Shown here: positions 43,042 through 53,776 of the stretch, piece after piece
How positions within the stretch are numbered: position 1 is the first letter of the stretch
How the letters are laid out: every line of letters begins with the position of its first letter
NCBI GenBank assembly: GCA_937864115.1
Contig: CALMII010000057.1
Span: 1 to 64,000 of the forward strand
Length of the DNA: 64,000 nt
Direction of reading: 5' to 3'
Source: an uncultured Steroidobacter sp.
GTDB taxonomy: Bacteria; Pseudomonadota; Gammaproteobacteria; Steroidobacterales; Steroidobacteraceae
Made by a program: the position numbers and the translations under genes
Notes under the pieces: generated by a model
Seen by the model: the letters and a program-made list of their open reading frames with translations, nothing else
What the model was told of the DNA's origin: nothing
Database searches by the model: none

Positions 43042-45201
43042 ATGGACTATGCGTCTTCCATTCTGAGTCTGCTGCCGACCGGAAGACGCTCGATAGGCGT
43101 CACGCAGCTTCTCAACAAGCTCGAAACCTACCTGCCGCCGGCCCAGGTCGACCGGGTCCGCGATGCGTATGAATTCGGCGCCGAGGCCCACCAGGGTCAG
43201 AAGCGCCTGAGCGGCGAACCGTACATCGCCCACCCGGTGGCGGTCGCCGACATCCTGGCCGACCTGCACCTCGACGCGCAGACCATCGTCGCCGCCATCC
43301 TGCACGACGTCATCGAGGACACGGCGAGCTCGAAGGAAGAGATCGCCGAGCGCTTCGGCGCCGAAGTGGCCGAACTGGTCGACGGCGTTTCCAAACTCGA
43401 CCAGATCCAGTTCCGCAGCCGCGCCGAGGCGCAGGCCGAATCCTTCCGCAAGATGCTGCTGGCCATGGTGCGCGACATCCGCGTCGTCATGGTCAAGCTG
43501 GCCGATCGCACGCACAACATGCGCACGCTCGGCGCCATGCCGCCGGCGAAGCGCCGCACCATCGCGCGCGAGACGCTGGAGATCTACGCGCCGATCGCCA
43601 ATCGCCTCGGCATTCATTCGGTGAAGTCGGAACTGGAAGATCTCGGGTTCAAATCCCTGTATCCGGGCCGCTACCGCATCATCGAGCGCGCACTGAAAAA
43701 GGCGCGCGGCAACCAGAAGCAGTTCGTCGGCAAGATCGCCGACAACCTGCGCAGCGGCCTGGAGAAGGCCGGCATCAAGGGTCGCGTCGAAGGACGCGAA
43801 AAGCATCTCTACAGCGTCTATCAGAAAATGCGCCGCAAGCGCGCGCCGCTGACTTCCATCGTCGACGTGTTCGGTTTCCGCATCGTCGTCGACAGCGTCG
43901 ACACCTGCTATCGCGCGCTCGGGCTGGTGCACGGGCTGTATCGCCCGATGCCCGGACGCTTCAAGGACTACATCGCGATTCCGCGCGTCAACGGCTATCA
44001 GTCATTGCACACGACGCTGTTCGGCCCGAACGGCATGCCGATCGAAGTGCAGATCCGCACCGAAGAAATGAACCGCGTTGCCGAATCGGGCATCGCCGCG
44101 CACTGGCAATACAAGAACAGCGAAGACCAGGGACGCGCCTATCGCGACCGCGCCAGCGAATGGCTGCAGCAGCTGATGGAAATCCAGCACGGCGGCAATT
44201 CCGAAGAATTCATGGAGAGCGTGAAGGTCGACCTGTTCCCGGACAAGGTCTACGTGTTCACGCCGCGCGGCGAAATCCGCCGCCTGCCGCGCAACGCCAC
44301 CGCCGTGGATTTCGCGTACAGCGTGCACACCGACATCGGCAATCACTGCGTCGCGGCGAAGGTGGATCGACGGCTCGTACCGCTGCGCACGCCGCTGCGC
44401 AACGGCCAGACCGTGGAAATCATCACCGCGAAGGGCGCGACGCCGAATCCGGCCTGGGTGAACTTCGTCGTCACCGCCAAGGCGCGCGCGGCCATTCGTC
44501 ACTATCTCAAGAGTCTCAAGCACTCCGAAGCCGTCGAACTCGGCAAGCGCCTGCTCAACCAGGCGCTCAGCGATCTCGGTCTCGCGCTCAAGAAGATCCC
44601 GGACGAGCGCGTGCAGTCCGCGGCCACCGAACTCAATCTCAAGAGCGCCGAAGAACTGTTCGAACGCATCGGACTCGGCGAACGCCTCGCGCCGCTGGTC
44701 GCGCGACGTCTGCTGCCCGCAGACACCGCCGCGCCCGCCGAACCCGTGCCGCAGTCCGGGCCGCTGGCGATCGCCGGCACCGAAGGCATGGTCGTCAGCT
44801 ACGCGCGCTGCTGCTTCCCGATCCCGAACGATCCGATCATGGCGTATCTGTCCAGCGGCCGCGGCGTCGTGATCCACCGCGAGGTCTGCGGCAACCTGCG
44901 CAACTACCGCAAGCAGCCCGACAAGTGGCTGTCCGTGTCGTGGCAGCCGAATCTCGATCGCCTGTTCAACGTCGAGATCCGCATCGATGTCAGCAATCGC
45001 ATGGGCGCGCTCGCCGCCATTGCGTCCAACATCGCCTCGACCGACACCAACATCGAACACGTCGCCGTCGATGAGCGCGATGGCGATGCCTCGACGCTGG
45101 TGTTCGACCTGCAGGTCAAGAACCGCAAGCACCTGGCGAGCGTCATCAAGAATCTGCGCAAGATGCCGGAAGTGATGCGCGTTACGCGAGTGCTGGCGTA
45201 A
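43042..45201 (+). CDS. spoT: Bifunctional (p)ppGpp synthetase/hydrolase SpoT
   Basis: SpoT makes and hydrolyses (p)ppGpp in the stringent response. The 719-residue protein has the hydrolase HD domain with His64 in YIAHPV, His88-Asp89 in ILHDVIEDT, an intact synthetase domain (RFKDYIAIPRVNGYQSLHTT, IEVQIRTEEM), a TGS domain (VYVFTPRGEIRRLPRNATAV) and a C-terminal ACT domain. The hydrolase residues are complete, which distinguishes it from monofunctional RelA. It is coupled to rpoZ upstream and ridA downstream, as in E. coli-type operons. Confidence 0.95.
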   Translation: MDYASSILSLLPTGRRSIGVTQLLNKLETYLPPAQVDRVRDAYEFGAEAHQGQKRLSGEPYIAHPVAVADILADLHLDAQTIVAAILHDVIEDTASSKEEIAERFGAEVAELVDGVSKLDQIQFRSRAEAQAESFRKMLLAMVRDIRVVMVKLADRTHNMRTLGAMPPAKRRTIARETLEIYAPIANRLGIHSVKSELEDLGFKSLYPGRYRIIERALKKARGNQKQFVGKIADNLRSGLEKAGIKGRVEGREKHLYSVYQKMRRKRAPLTSIVDVFGFRIVVDSVDTCYRALGLVHGLYRPMPGRFKDYIAIPRVNGYQSLHTTLFGPNGMPIEVQIRTEEMNRVAESGIAAHWQYKNSEDQGRAYRDRASEWLQQLMEIQHGGNSEEFMESVKVDLFPDKVYVFTPRGEIRRLPRNATAVDFAYSVHTDIGNHCVAAKVDRRLVPLRTPLRNGQTVEIITAKGATPNPAWVNFVVTAKARAAIRHYLKSLKHSEAVELGKRLLNQALSDLGLALKKIPDERVQSAATELNLKSAEELFERIGLGERLAPLVARRLLPADTAAPAEPVPQSGPLAIAGTEGMVVSYARCCFPIPNDPIMAYLSSGRGVVIHREVCGNLRNYRKQPDKWLSVSWQPNLDRLFNVEIRIDVSNRMGALAAIASNIASTDTNIEHVAVDERDGDASTLVFDLQVKNRKHLASVIKNLRKMPEVMRVTRVLA

Positions 45202-45232
45202 CGTCAGCCAGTCCCCTTCTTCGAGGTTCCTC

Positions 45233-45616
45233 ATGCCCCGCACCATCATCTCCACGCCCGACGCACCTGCCGCGGTCGGCACCTACTCGCAGGCCGTCAA
45301 GGTCGGCAGCACCGTCTACGTCTCCGGCCAGATTCCGCTCGATCCGAGATCCGGGCAGCTGGTGACGGATTCAATGGACGCGCAGATCCGTCGCGTCTTT
45401 GACAACCTCAAGGCCATCATCGTGGCCTCGGGCGGCACGTTCGCGAACGTCACCAAGCTCAACGTGTTCCTCACCGATCTGTCGCACTTCGCGCTGCTGA
45501 ACCAGATCATGGCGGAATATTTCCAGCAGCCCTATCCGGCGCGCGCGGCGATTCAGGTCGCGGGGTTGCCGAAGGGCGCGGCGGTGGAGATGGATTGCGT
45601 GCTGGAGCTGGAGTAA
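45233..45616 (+). CDS. ridA: Reactive imine deaminase RidA
   Basis: RidA hydrolyses the 2-aminoacrylate imine made by PLP enzymes. The 127-residue trimeric protein has the family opening APAAVGTYSQAVKVGSTVYVSGQIPLDP and the active Arg in YPARAAIQVAGLPKGA. It is 31 bases after spoT in the same direction. A family F palindrome follows within three bases of the stop codon. Confidence 0.95.
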   Translation: MPRTIISTPDAPAAVGTYSQAVKVGSTVYVSGQIPLDPRSGQLVTDSMDAQIRRVFDNLKAIIVASGGTFANVTKLNVFLTDLSHFALLNQIMAEYFQQPYPARAAIQVAGLPKGAAVEMDCVLELE

Positions 45617-45618
45617 GG

Positions 45619-45727
45619 AAGGCTACGGGCGACAGGCTACAGGCGACAGCCAGAAAGATGCTTGGTCTCCTGCTGTCGCCTGTCGCCTGTCGCCTGTCGC
45701 CCGTTTCCTGCCGCCTGTCGCCCGCAA
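45619..45727. repeat. Family F palindrome
   Basis: GGCTACGGGCGACAGGCTACAGGCGACAGCC is mirrored by tandem CTGTCGCCTGTCGCCTGTCGCCTGTCGCCC. The right arm has more copies of the word CTGTCGCC than the left. It starts three bases after the ridA stop codon and ends just before recG. Confidence 0.85.
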
Positions 45728-45760
45728 CTCCCTTGCTACACTCGCCACGGACGGCGACCC

Positions 45761-47875
<2,115 letters not shown>

Positions 47876-47878
47876 GGG

Positions 47879-48018
47879 GGCGACTGGCTACTGGCGACTG
47901 GCCAGAAGGCAAGATGAGCAGAGAGGGTATGGAATCGACTGTCGAACATCCGGCGACGCCCGCACACTCCAGCTCTCTGTTCTGGCCAGCCGCCAGCAGC
48001 CAGTAGCCAGCCGCCGTC
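47879..48018. repeat. Family E palindrome, long copy
   Basis: GGCGACTGGCTACTGGCGACTGGCCAGAAGG on the left is mirrored by TTCTGGCCAGCCGCCAGCAGCCAGTAGCCAGCCGCC on the right, around an 80-base centre. It begins four bases after the recG stop codon and ends just before ubiA. Confidence 0.85.
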
Positions 48019-48021
48019 CCC

Positions 48022-48975
48022 ATGTCCTCCTCCCCCCCCGACTTCGCCTCTCGCCTGCGCTGGCTCGGCCATCGCATCGGCTCCACCCCCTTCGTCGCCG
48101 AGATCCTGCCGGCGGCGGCGAAGCGCGCGAATGCCTACGCGCGGCTGCTGCGACTCGACAAGCCGATCGGTATCTGGCTGCTGTTGTGGCCGGTGTTGTG
48201 GGCGCTGTGGCTGTCGTCCGGCGGCAAGCCCGATCCGCACGTCTTCATCGTGTTCGTGCTCGGCACGGTGCTGACGCGCTCGGCCGGCTGCGCCATGAAC
48301 GATTTCGCCGACCGCGATTTCGACGCGCATGTGAAACGGACGCGCGACCGGCCGCTCGCCACGGGCGAACTCGATCCCATCGAAGCGCTGGCGCTGTGCA
48401 TCAGCCTCGGGCTGGTGGCGATCGGCCTGGTGCTGACCATGAATCATCTGACGCAACTCATGGCGATCGGCGGCGCGGTGCTGCTGCTGACCTATCCGTT
48501 CATGAAGCGCTTCTTTCCGCTGCCGCAGTTCTATCTCGGCGCGGCCTTCACCTGGTCGGTGCCGATGGCCTACGCGGCTCATACGGGCGAATATCCGCCG
48601 CGCATGGCCTGGCTGCTGTTCATCGCCGGCCTGCTGTGGACCATGGCCTACGACACCATGTACGCGATGGTGGATCGCGAGGACGACAGGAAGCTCGGCA
48701 TCCGCTCCAGCGCCATCCTGTTCGGCGACGCCGACCGTTTCATCATCGGCATCATGCAGCTCATGTCGCTCTACGCGCTGTGGCTCGCCGGGCGCGAACT
48801 CGAACTGGGCCTGTGGTTCGGTCTCGGACTCATCACCGCTGCGATCTTCTCGCTCTACCAGCAGTACCTGATCCGCGACCGCAGGCCGGAGGAATGCTTC
48901 AAGGCATTCATCAACAACAATTACTACGGCATGGCGATCTTCATCGGGATCGCGCTGGAGTATGTATTCCGGTAG
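48022..48975 (+). CDS. ubiA: 4-hydroxybenzoate polyprenyltransferase
   Basis: UbiA prenylates 4-hydroxybenzoate, the first membrane step of ubiquinone synthesis. The 317-residue integral membrane protein has the prenyl-diphosphate motif NDFADRDFD at residues 93-101 and a second Asp motif in MVDREDDRKLG. LDKPIGIWLLLWPVLWALW near residue 45 is a strong UbiA signature. It is the last gene of the recG-ubiA group; the downstream comF gene is convergent across a family D palindrome. Confidence 0.93.
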   Translation: MSSSPPDFASRLRWLGHRIGSTPFVAEILPAAAKRANAYARLLRLDKPIGIWLLLWPVLWALWLSSGGKPDPHVFIVFVLGTVLTRSAGCAMNDFADRDFDAHVKRTRDRPLATGELDPIEALALCISLGLVAIGLVLTMNHLTQLMAIGGAVLLLTYPFMKRFFPLPQFYLGAAFTWSVPMAYAAHTGEYPPRMAWLLFIAGLLWTMAYDTMYAMVDREDDRKLGIRSSAILFGDADRFIIGIMQLMSLYALWLAGRELELGLWFGLGLITAAIFSLYQQYLIRDRRPEECFKAFINNNYYGMAIFIGIALEYVFR

Positions 48976-48990
48976 CGGCGCCGTTTTCTT

Positions 48991-49049
48991 CTGTAGGTCA
49001 GGCTTCAGCCTGACTCCTTGGCGAGGCCGGCTGAAGCCGGCCCCACAGG
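48991..49049. repeat. Family D palindrome
   Basis: CTGTAGGTCAGGCTTCAGCCTGACTCC followed by GGCCGGCTGAAGCCGGCCCCACAG. It sits between the convergent ubiA and comF genes and could end both transcripts. Confidence 0.87.
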
Positions 49050-49063
49050 AAGAGAAGAAGCCG

Positions 49064-49804
49064 TCACTTCATCCGTCCCGCTCTCGCCACCGCCCACACG
49101 TCCACCCGTCGCGCGCCTGCGCGCTTCAGCACTCGCGCCAGCTCGTTGACCGTGCTGCCGGTCGTGACCACGTCGTCGATGATGGCGATGTGCTGGCCTG
49201 GAAGTTTCTCGCGCAGCGCAAACGCACCGCGCACGTTCCGGCGACGCTGCGTGCGATCGAGCTCCGCCTGTTCGCGCGTGTGACGGATGCGTTCGACGAG
49301 GTCGGTGCGCACGGGCACTGACAGGCGACGCTCCAGCACGGCGGCGACCTCGATCGCCTGGTTGTAGCCGCGCGCACGGAATCGCGACTGCGCCAGCGGC
49401 ATGGGGACGATGCAGTCGGGAAGCGCAGCGCGCCGGGTACGCACGCGATCGGCCAGCAGTTCTCCCAGTACGCGACCGTAGGCCACGGCGCCGCCGTATT
49501 TGAGCCGCTGGACCATCTGGTCGACTGGATATGCATAACGCAGTGCGCACAGCGTCGCATCGAAACGCGGCGGATGGCGCAGGCACGCGCCGCAGATCAG
49601 CGGACTCCTGGATATCCGTCGTGCGAGCGGTTCGGCACAGCGCGCGCAAGCGTCGTCGTTGACCGGCAGATCGGCCCGGCAGTCCGCGCACAGATCCAGC
49701 GCGGGGCTGGCGCCGCGCGCGCTGCACAGGACACAGGTCGCCGCATTCCATTCGCCCGCAAGGCGGACGATGCGCCGCGACAGCTTCCGTATGACGTCTA
49801 CCAT
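49064..49804 (-). CDS. comF: ComF family phosphoribosyltransferase-like protein
   Basis: ComF-type proteins are needed for DNA uptake in some bacteria and act in the cytosol. The 246-residue protein has four N-terminal CxxC pairs (24/27, 39/42, 53/56, 71/74), enough for two zinc ribbons, then a PRPP-binding domain with IIDDVVTTGSTVNEL. The ATG at 49804 (MVDVIRK) is chosen; longer open frame exists upstream but reads into the bioB promoter. It is divergent from bioB by 132 bases. It may also match the GntX group in E. coli. Confidence 0.88.
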   Translation of the reverse strand: MVDVIRKLSRRIVRLAGEWNAATCVLCSARGASPALDLCADCRADLPVNDDACARCAEPLARRISRSPLICGACLRHPPRFDATLCALRYAYPVDQMVQRLKYGGAVAYGRVLGELLADRVRTRRAALPDCIVPMPLAQSRFRARGYNQAIEVAAVLERRLSVPVRTDLVERIRHTREQAELDRTQRRRNVRGAFALREKLPGQHIAIIDDVVTTGSTVNELARVLKRAGARRVDVWAVARAGRMK

Positions 49805-49849
49805 TTTCCAATCCGTTGGTTGACAGCGACTCGGACGGCTGGAAATACT
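49794..49849 (+). promoter_or_regulatory. bioB promoter with possible BirA operator
   Basis: TTGACA (49820-49825) is a perfect -35 and AATACT (49844-49849) a fair -10, with an 18-base spacer. Overlapping the -35, ACGTCTACC (49794-49802) and GGTTGACAG (49818-49826) are separated by 15 bases. They match five and seven of nine bases of the BirA half-sites (TTGTAAACC-N14/16-GGTTTACAA). The operator call is tentative. Confidence 0.45.
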
Positions 49850-49936
49850 TGCCGCCCCAGCCGCACTCTGCCTGTGAGTCATCGGCCTCGGGCGCCGCAT
49901 TTCTGTTCACTTCTGCCGGAAACCCAAGGATTCCTC

Positions 49937-50989
49937 ATGACCACCGCAGCCGATCTGAAAGCCATGCGACTCGGCGAAGTGCGCACGGACTGGCGGCTGG
50001 AGGACGTGCGCGCCCTGTTCGCACTGCCGTTTGCGGATCTGCTGTTTCATGCGCAGCGCGTGCATCGCGACAACTTCGATCCGAACGAGGTGCAGATCAG
50101 CACGCTGCTGTCGATCAAGACGGGTGCCTGTCCCGAGGATTGCGCCTACTGCTCGCAGAGCATCCGTTTCGAGACCGGACTCAAGTCCGAGCCGCTGCTG
50201 AATCTCGACGAGGTGATGCAGAAGGCGCGCACGGCCCGCGCCAACGGCGCCACGCGCTTCTGCATGGGCGCGGCCTATCGCAGCCCGAAACCGAAGCAGC
50301 TCGCGCAGATCATCGAGATGGTGAAGGGCGTGCGCGAACTCGGCATGGAAACCTGCGTGACGCTCGGCATGCTGAACGCGCAGCAGGCGCAGGACCTGAA
50401 GGACGCGGGCCTCGACTACTACAACCACAACCTCGACACGTCCGAGTCCTATTACAAGGAGATCATCACGACCCGCACCTACCAGGATCGTCTTGACACG
50501 CTGCAGGCCGTGCGCGATGCCGGCATCAAGGTGTGCTGCGGCGGCATTCTCGGCATGGGCGAATCGGAGCTGGATCGCGCGCAGCTGCTGCACACGCTGG
50601 CCACGCTGCCGCAGCATCCGGAAAGCGTGCCGGTCAACCAGCTCATGCAGGTCGCGGGCACGCCGCTGCACGGTTCGAAGAAGGTCGAGCCGCTCGAATT
50701 CGTCCGCACCATCGCCGTTGCGCGCCTGCTGATGCCGCGCTCGCATGTGCGCCTGTCGGCCGGCCGCTCCGACATGAGCGACGAAACGCAGGCGCTGTGT
50801 TTTCTCGCCGGTGCGAACTCGATCTTCTACGGCGACAAGCTGCTGACCACGGAAAATCCGGACGAAAACCACGATCTGGGGCTGTTCGAAAAACTCGGCA
50901 TCCGCCGGGAAGAGGTGGCGTCCGCACCGGCACGCTGCGAGCGCCGCGCAGACCATCGGAATCTTCCTGTAGGTCAGGCTTTAGCCTGA
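49937..50989 (+). CDS. bioB: Biotin synthase
   Basis: BioB is a radical SAM enzyme that inserts sulfur into dethiobiotin. The 350-residue protein has the 4Fe-4S motif CPEDCAYC at Cys65, Cys69 and Cys72. The conserved blocks YNHNLDTSESYY and RLSAGR follow, and the C-terminal region is normal up to about residue 340. The last eight residues (LPVGQALA) and the stop codon are read from the start of a family D palindrome, so the native C terminus has been replaced. bioC follows; bioF, bioH, bioA and bioD are not in the window. Confidence 0.94.
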   Translation: MTTAADLKAMRLGEVRTDWRLEDVRALFALPFADLLFHAQRVHRDNFDPNEVQISTLLSIKTGACPEDCAYCSQSIRFETGLKSEPLLNLDEVMQKARTARANGATRFCMGAAYRSPKPKQLAQIIEMVKGVRELGMETCVTLGMLNAQQAQDLKDAGLDYYNHNLDTSESYYKEIITTRTYQDRLDTLQAVRDAGIKVCCGGILGMGESELDRAQLLHTLATLPQHPESVPVNQLMQVAGTPLHGSKKVEPLEFVRTIAVARLLMPRSHVRLSAGRSDMSDETQALCFLAGANSIFYGDKLLTTENPDENHDLGLFEKLGIRREEVASAPARCERRADHRNLPVGQALA

Positions 50990-51043
50990 GTGTTTTCAGG
51001 CCGGCTGTGACCGAAGGAAATCCCGCGGGAAAGCCGGCCCCAC
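50965..51043. repeat. Family D palindrome, long form, overlapping bioB end
   Basis: CTGTAGGTCAGGCTTTAGCCTGAG is followed by GGCCGGCTGTGACC, the insert GAAGGAAATCCCGCGGGAAAG and GCCGGCCCCACAG. The first arm encodes the last bioB codons and its TGA stop (50987-50989). The insert matches that of the copy at 10390. Confidence 0.87.
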
Positions 51044-51076
51044 AGGCGGAAACTCTGATCCTGTATCGTGCCGGCC

Positions 51077-51958
51077 ATGCCGGCCCCGCGTTCCGTCGAC
51101 GAATACTTTCTGGACCCTCGTCTCATCCGCCGCGCCTTCGATGCGGCGGCAGCGACATTCGACTCGGCGGCCGTCGTTCATGCAGAGATCCGCACGCGCC
51201 TGCTCGAACGGCTCGATGTCGTTCGTCTCGATCCGTCGCTGATCGTCGATCTCGGCGCGGGCACCGGGCACGGCAGCCGGGCCTTGCAGGATCGCTATCC
51301 GCGCTCGCAGGTGCTGGCCATCGATCTGTCGACGCGGATGCTCGTCGAAGCGCGGCGCCAGCAGCGCTGGCTGCGACGTTTCCGGCGCACCGCCGCCGAT
51401 GCCGCGCGGCTGCCGCTGCGCGACGCCGGCGTGGACATGGTCTTCAGCAACCTGATGCTGCAGTGGTGCAATGACCCCGATGCGATTTTCAGGGAAACCC
51501 GTCGCGTGCTGCGGCCGGGCGCATTGCTGACGTTTGCCAGCCTCGGTCCGGACTCGTTGCGCGAACTGCGCCGCGCGTGGGCGGCAACCGATGCGCACGT
51601 CCATGTGCACCGGTTCATCGACATGCACGATCTGGGCGACGCCTTGATGCGGGCGGGATTTGCAGAACCGGTGATGGACACGGAACGGCTGACGATCACT
51701 TATCCGACGGTGGATGCACTCCATCGCGAGTTGCAGGACAGCGGCTCGGCAAACCATGCCACGGGACGCCCGCGGGGCTTGAGCGGCAGGGCGGCCAGAG
51801 AGCGATTCGCGCAGAACATCGAGGCGGCCCGCGTCGACGGCGTGTTCCCGGTCACCCTCGAAGTCGTCTATGGCCACGCCTGGGCGGGAACGAGCCACAA
51901 GGCGCGCGATCGCGGGGAATTCAGGGTCGGTGTCGAGGCCATCGGCCGACGCTCGTGA
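51077..51958 (+). CDS. bioC: Malonyl-ACP O-methyltransferase BioC
   Basis: BioC methylates malonyl-ACP (or CoA) to start pimelate synthesis for biotin. The 293-residue class I methyltransferase has the SAM motif DLGAGTGHGSRAL and the BioC-type opening FDAAAATFDSAAVVH. LQWCNDPDAIFRETRRVLRPG is the typical middle. The ATG at 51077 is preferred; a GTG at 51068 would add three residues. It is in line with bioB across the family D repeat. The gene ends with a short perfect hairpin. Confidence 0.88.
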   Translation: MPAPRSVDEYFLDPRLIRRAFDAAAATFDSAAVVHAEIRTRLLERLDVVRLDPSLIVDLGAGTGHGSRALQDRYPRSQVLAIDLSTRMLVEARRQQRWLRRFRRTAADAARLPLRDAGVDMVFSNLMLQWCNDPDAIFRETRRVLRPGALLTFASLGPDSLRELRRAWAATDAHVHVHRFIDMHDLGDALMRAGFAEPVMDTERLTITYPTVDALHRELQDSGSANHATGRPRGLSGRAARERFAQNIEAARVDGVFPVTLEVVYGHAWAGTSHKARDRGEFRVGVEAIGRRS

Positions 51959-51975
51959 TTCAGTAAAACTGAATC
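51957..51975. terminator. Hairpin at the end of bioC
   Basis: GATTCAGT (51957-51964) pairs exactly with ACTGAATC (51968-51975) over a three-base loop AAA. It overlaps the bioC stop codon. There is no T-run, so its strength as a terminator is doubtful. Confidence 0.4.
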
Positions 51976-52273
51976 AGAGTCGCATACTTCCGGCATCTGC
52001 CTGGACCTTCACCAGCTTTAACTGAACATTCAAACCACCGGTGAAGCGTTACGCCAGGAACTGGCGGAGCCGGAATCCGACACGTCTGCGAAGGACGCTC
52101 CTTCGGTCACTCGCGGCCTCCGCGAACTGCCGAAAACTCCTTTCCCATCCGTGATTTGTGCGTTGCACGGCGGGTACTTGGCCGCTAGCATAGCGGCCCC
52201 GTTCCGGGCGCCCGCGTCTAGCCAGCCACTGCCCGCCAATCCGATGAATCCAGGCATCGCCCAAGGGATCGCC
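51976..52273 (+). other. Intergenic region upstream of the DUF2244 gene
   Basis: This 298-base gap holds no plausible gene. A weak promoter can be read: TTGCAC (52163-52168) and TAGCAT (52186-52191) with a 17-base spacer. No known operator or repeat was recognised. Confidence 0.35.
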
Positions 52274-52789
52274 ATGGAGCCTTCGCTGGCTCCGCCCGCC
52301 CCGATCCTCGGCGCGGATGGGGTGCGCCGGTTCGAGCTGCGCCCTCGCTGTTCCCTCACGCCGCGAACCGCACGACTGTTCATCGCCAGCATGGCCGCCG
52401 GGTCGTTCACTGTCGCCGGTTTCTTCGCACTGCAGGGGTTCTGGCCGATCCTGCCTTTCGCGGGTGCGGAAATCGCACTCCTGACGTGGGCCGTGCGCGC
52501 GTCGATGCGGAAAGGCCAGGAGCGGGAAACGATCGCAATCACTGATGAAACGGTGTCCATCCACAGCCGCACGGCGCAGAACGAGCGGCGTTCGGTATTT
52601 CCTCGTCATTGGGTGAAGGTTAAACTCCACGCCCCGCTGACGGCGCTGCATCCCAGCCGGCTCATTCTCGAGTCGTCCGGCCGCGCCTGCGAAGTGGGCA
52701 GGTTTCTCACAGAAGACGAGCGCCGCGGACTCGCGGTGCGCCTCAAGCAACTGGTGGGGAATGTGAATGAGTCACCCGCGCTCAGATGA
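52274..52789 (+). CDS. DUF2244 membrane protein
   Basis: This 171-residue inner-membrane protein has the DUF2244 domain, with two adjacent helices (LFIASMAAGSFTVAGFFAL and PFAGAEIALLTWAV). The soluble C-terminal half contains PRHWVKVKL and PSRLILESSGR. The ATG at 52274 has AAGGG six bases upstream. Its function is not established, but it often sits just before cox genes in proteobacteria, as it does here, suggesting a role in oxidase assembly. It may share a promoter with the cox operon. Confidence 0.78.
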   Translation: MEPSLAPPAPILGADGVRRFELRPRCSLTPRTARLFIASMAAGSFTVAGFFALQGFWPILPFAGAEIALLTWAVRASMRKGQERETIAITDETVSIHSRTAQNERRSVFPRHWVKVKLHAPLTALHPSRLILESSGRACEVGRFLTEDERRGLAVRLKQLVGNVNESPALR

Positions 52790-52912
52790 AACTGGGTCGT
52801 GGGGCGTAATCGCGGGCGGACTCCGGAAGTTCATTCGCGACTGCGGACTTTGCGGTACCGCCTTGTGCGGACTGGCAATGCATAGAAAGAAGTAACGGGA
52901 GCATTGGCGACA

Positions 52913-53770
52913 ATGTCGAAGATTCTGAAATACGCCGCCGCCGGCGCCGCAGCGTGTCTGCCCACCGGGGCCGCGCTGGCCGCCTGGGAACTGAACATGC
53001 CCGTCGGCGTGACGGAGCTGAGCCGGGACATCCACGCGCTGCACATGCTGATCTTCTGGATCTGCGTCGTCATCGCGGTGGCGGTCTTCGGCGTGATGAT
53101 CTACTCGATCATCAAGTTCCGTCATTCGCAGGGCGCCGTGCCCGCCAAGTTCGATCACAGCACGCGCGCCGAAATCATCTGGACCATCATTCCCGTCGCC
53201 ATCCTGGTCGGCATGGCCATCCCGGCCGCCGAGACCCTGATCCGCATCGAAGACACCCGCAATTCGGAGCTGTCGATCAAGGTCACCGGCTATCAGTGGA
53301 AGTGGCAGTACGAATACCTCGAGCAGAAGGTCGGCTTCTTCTCCACGCTGTCCCGCGACAGCGACGCTGCCCGCCAGCTGCACTCGGGCATCGATCCCGA
53401 CACCGTCGAACACTACCTGCTCAACGTCGACAAGCCGCTGGTCGTGCCGGTCGACACCAAGGTCCGCCTGCTGCTGACCTCCGCCGACGTCATCCACGCC
53501 TGGTGGGTGCCGGCGTTCGGCATGAAGAAGGATGCGATCCCGGGCTTCGTCAATGAAATATGGTTCAAGGCGGAAGAGACCGGCGTGTATCGCGGCCAGT
53601 GCGCCGAGCTGTGCGGCCGCGATCACGGCTTCATGCCGGTCGTGGTCGACGTGAAGTCCAAGGAAGACTACGCAGCGTGGCTTGCGGCACAGCAGGGCGG
53701 CGAAGCGGCCCCTGCAGCGGCACAGACGAACGAGAGCGCAATGGCCACGGCCATTGCCCAGGCGGAGTAA
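52913..53770 (+). CDS. coxB: Cytochrome c oxidase subunit II (aa3 type)
   Basis: Subunit II receives electrons from cytochrome c at the CuA centre. The 285-residue protein has a signal-like first segment, two membrane helices (LHMLIFWICVVIAVAVFGVM, IIPVAILVGMAIPA) and a periplasmic cupredoxin domain. The CuA ligands are His195, Cys230, Cys234, His238 and Met241 (CAELCGRDHGFM). No cytochrome c domain is fused, so this is a plain aa3 type. The ATG at 52913 is chosen over a TTG at 52904. It begins the first oxidase operon after DUF2244. Confidence 0.93.
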   Translation: MSKILKYAAAGAAACLPTGAALAAWELNMPVGVTELSRDIHALHMLIFWICVVIAVAVFGVMIYSIIKFRHSQGAVPAKFDHSTRAEIIWTIIPVAILVGMAIPAAETLIRIEDTRNSELSIKVTGYQWKWQYEYLEQKVGFFSTLSRDSDAARQLHSGIDPDTVEHYLLNVDKPLVVPVDTKVRLLLTSADVIHAWWVPAFGMKKDAIPGFVNEIWFKAEETGVYRGQCAELCGRDHGFMPVVVDVKSKEDYAAWLAAQQGGEAAPAAAQTNESAMATAIAQAE

Positions 53771-53776
53771 GAGTTC

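Noticed and set aside
45619..45727. A CRISPR-like run of CTGTCGCC words
   Set aside because: The words are 8 bases, contiguous and palindromic with the other arm; there are no unique spacers of even length and no cas gene.
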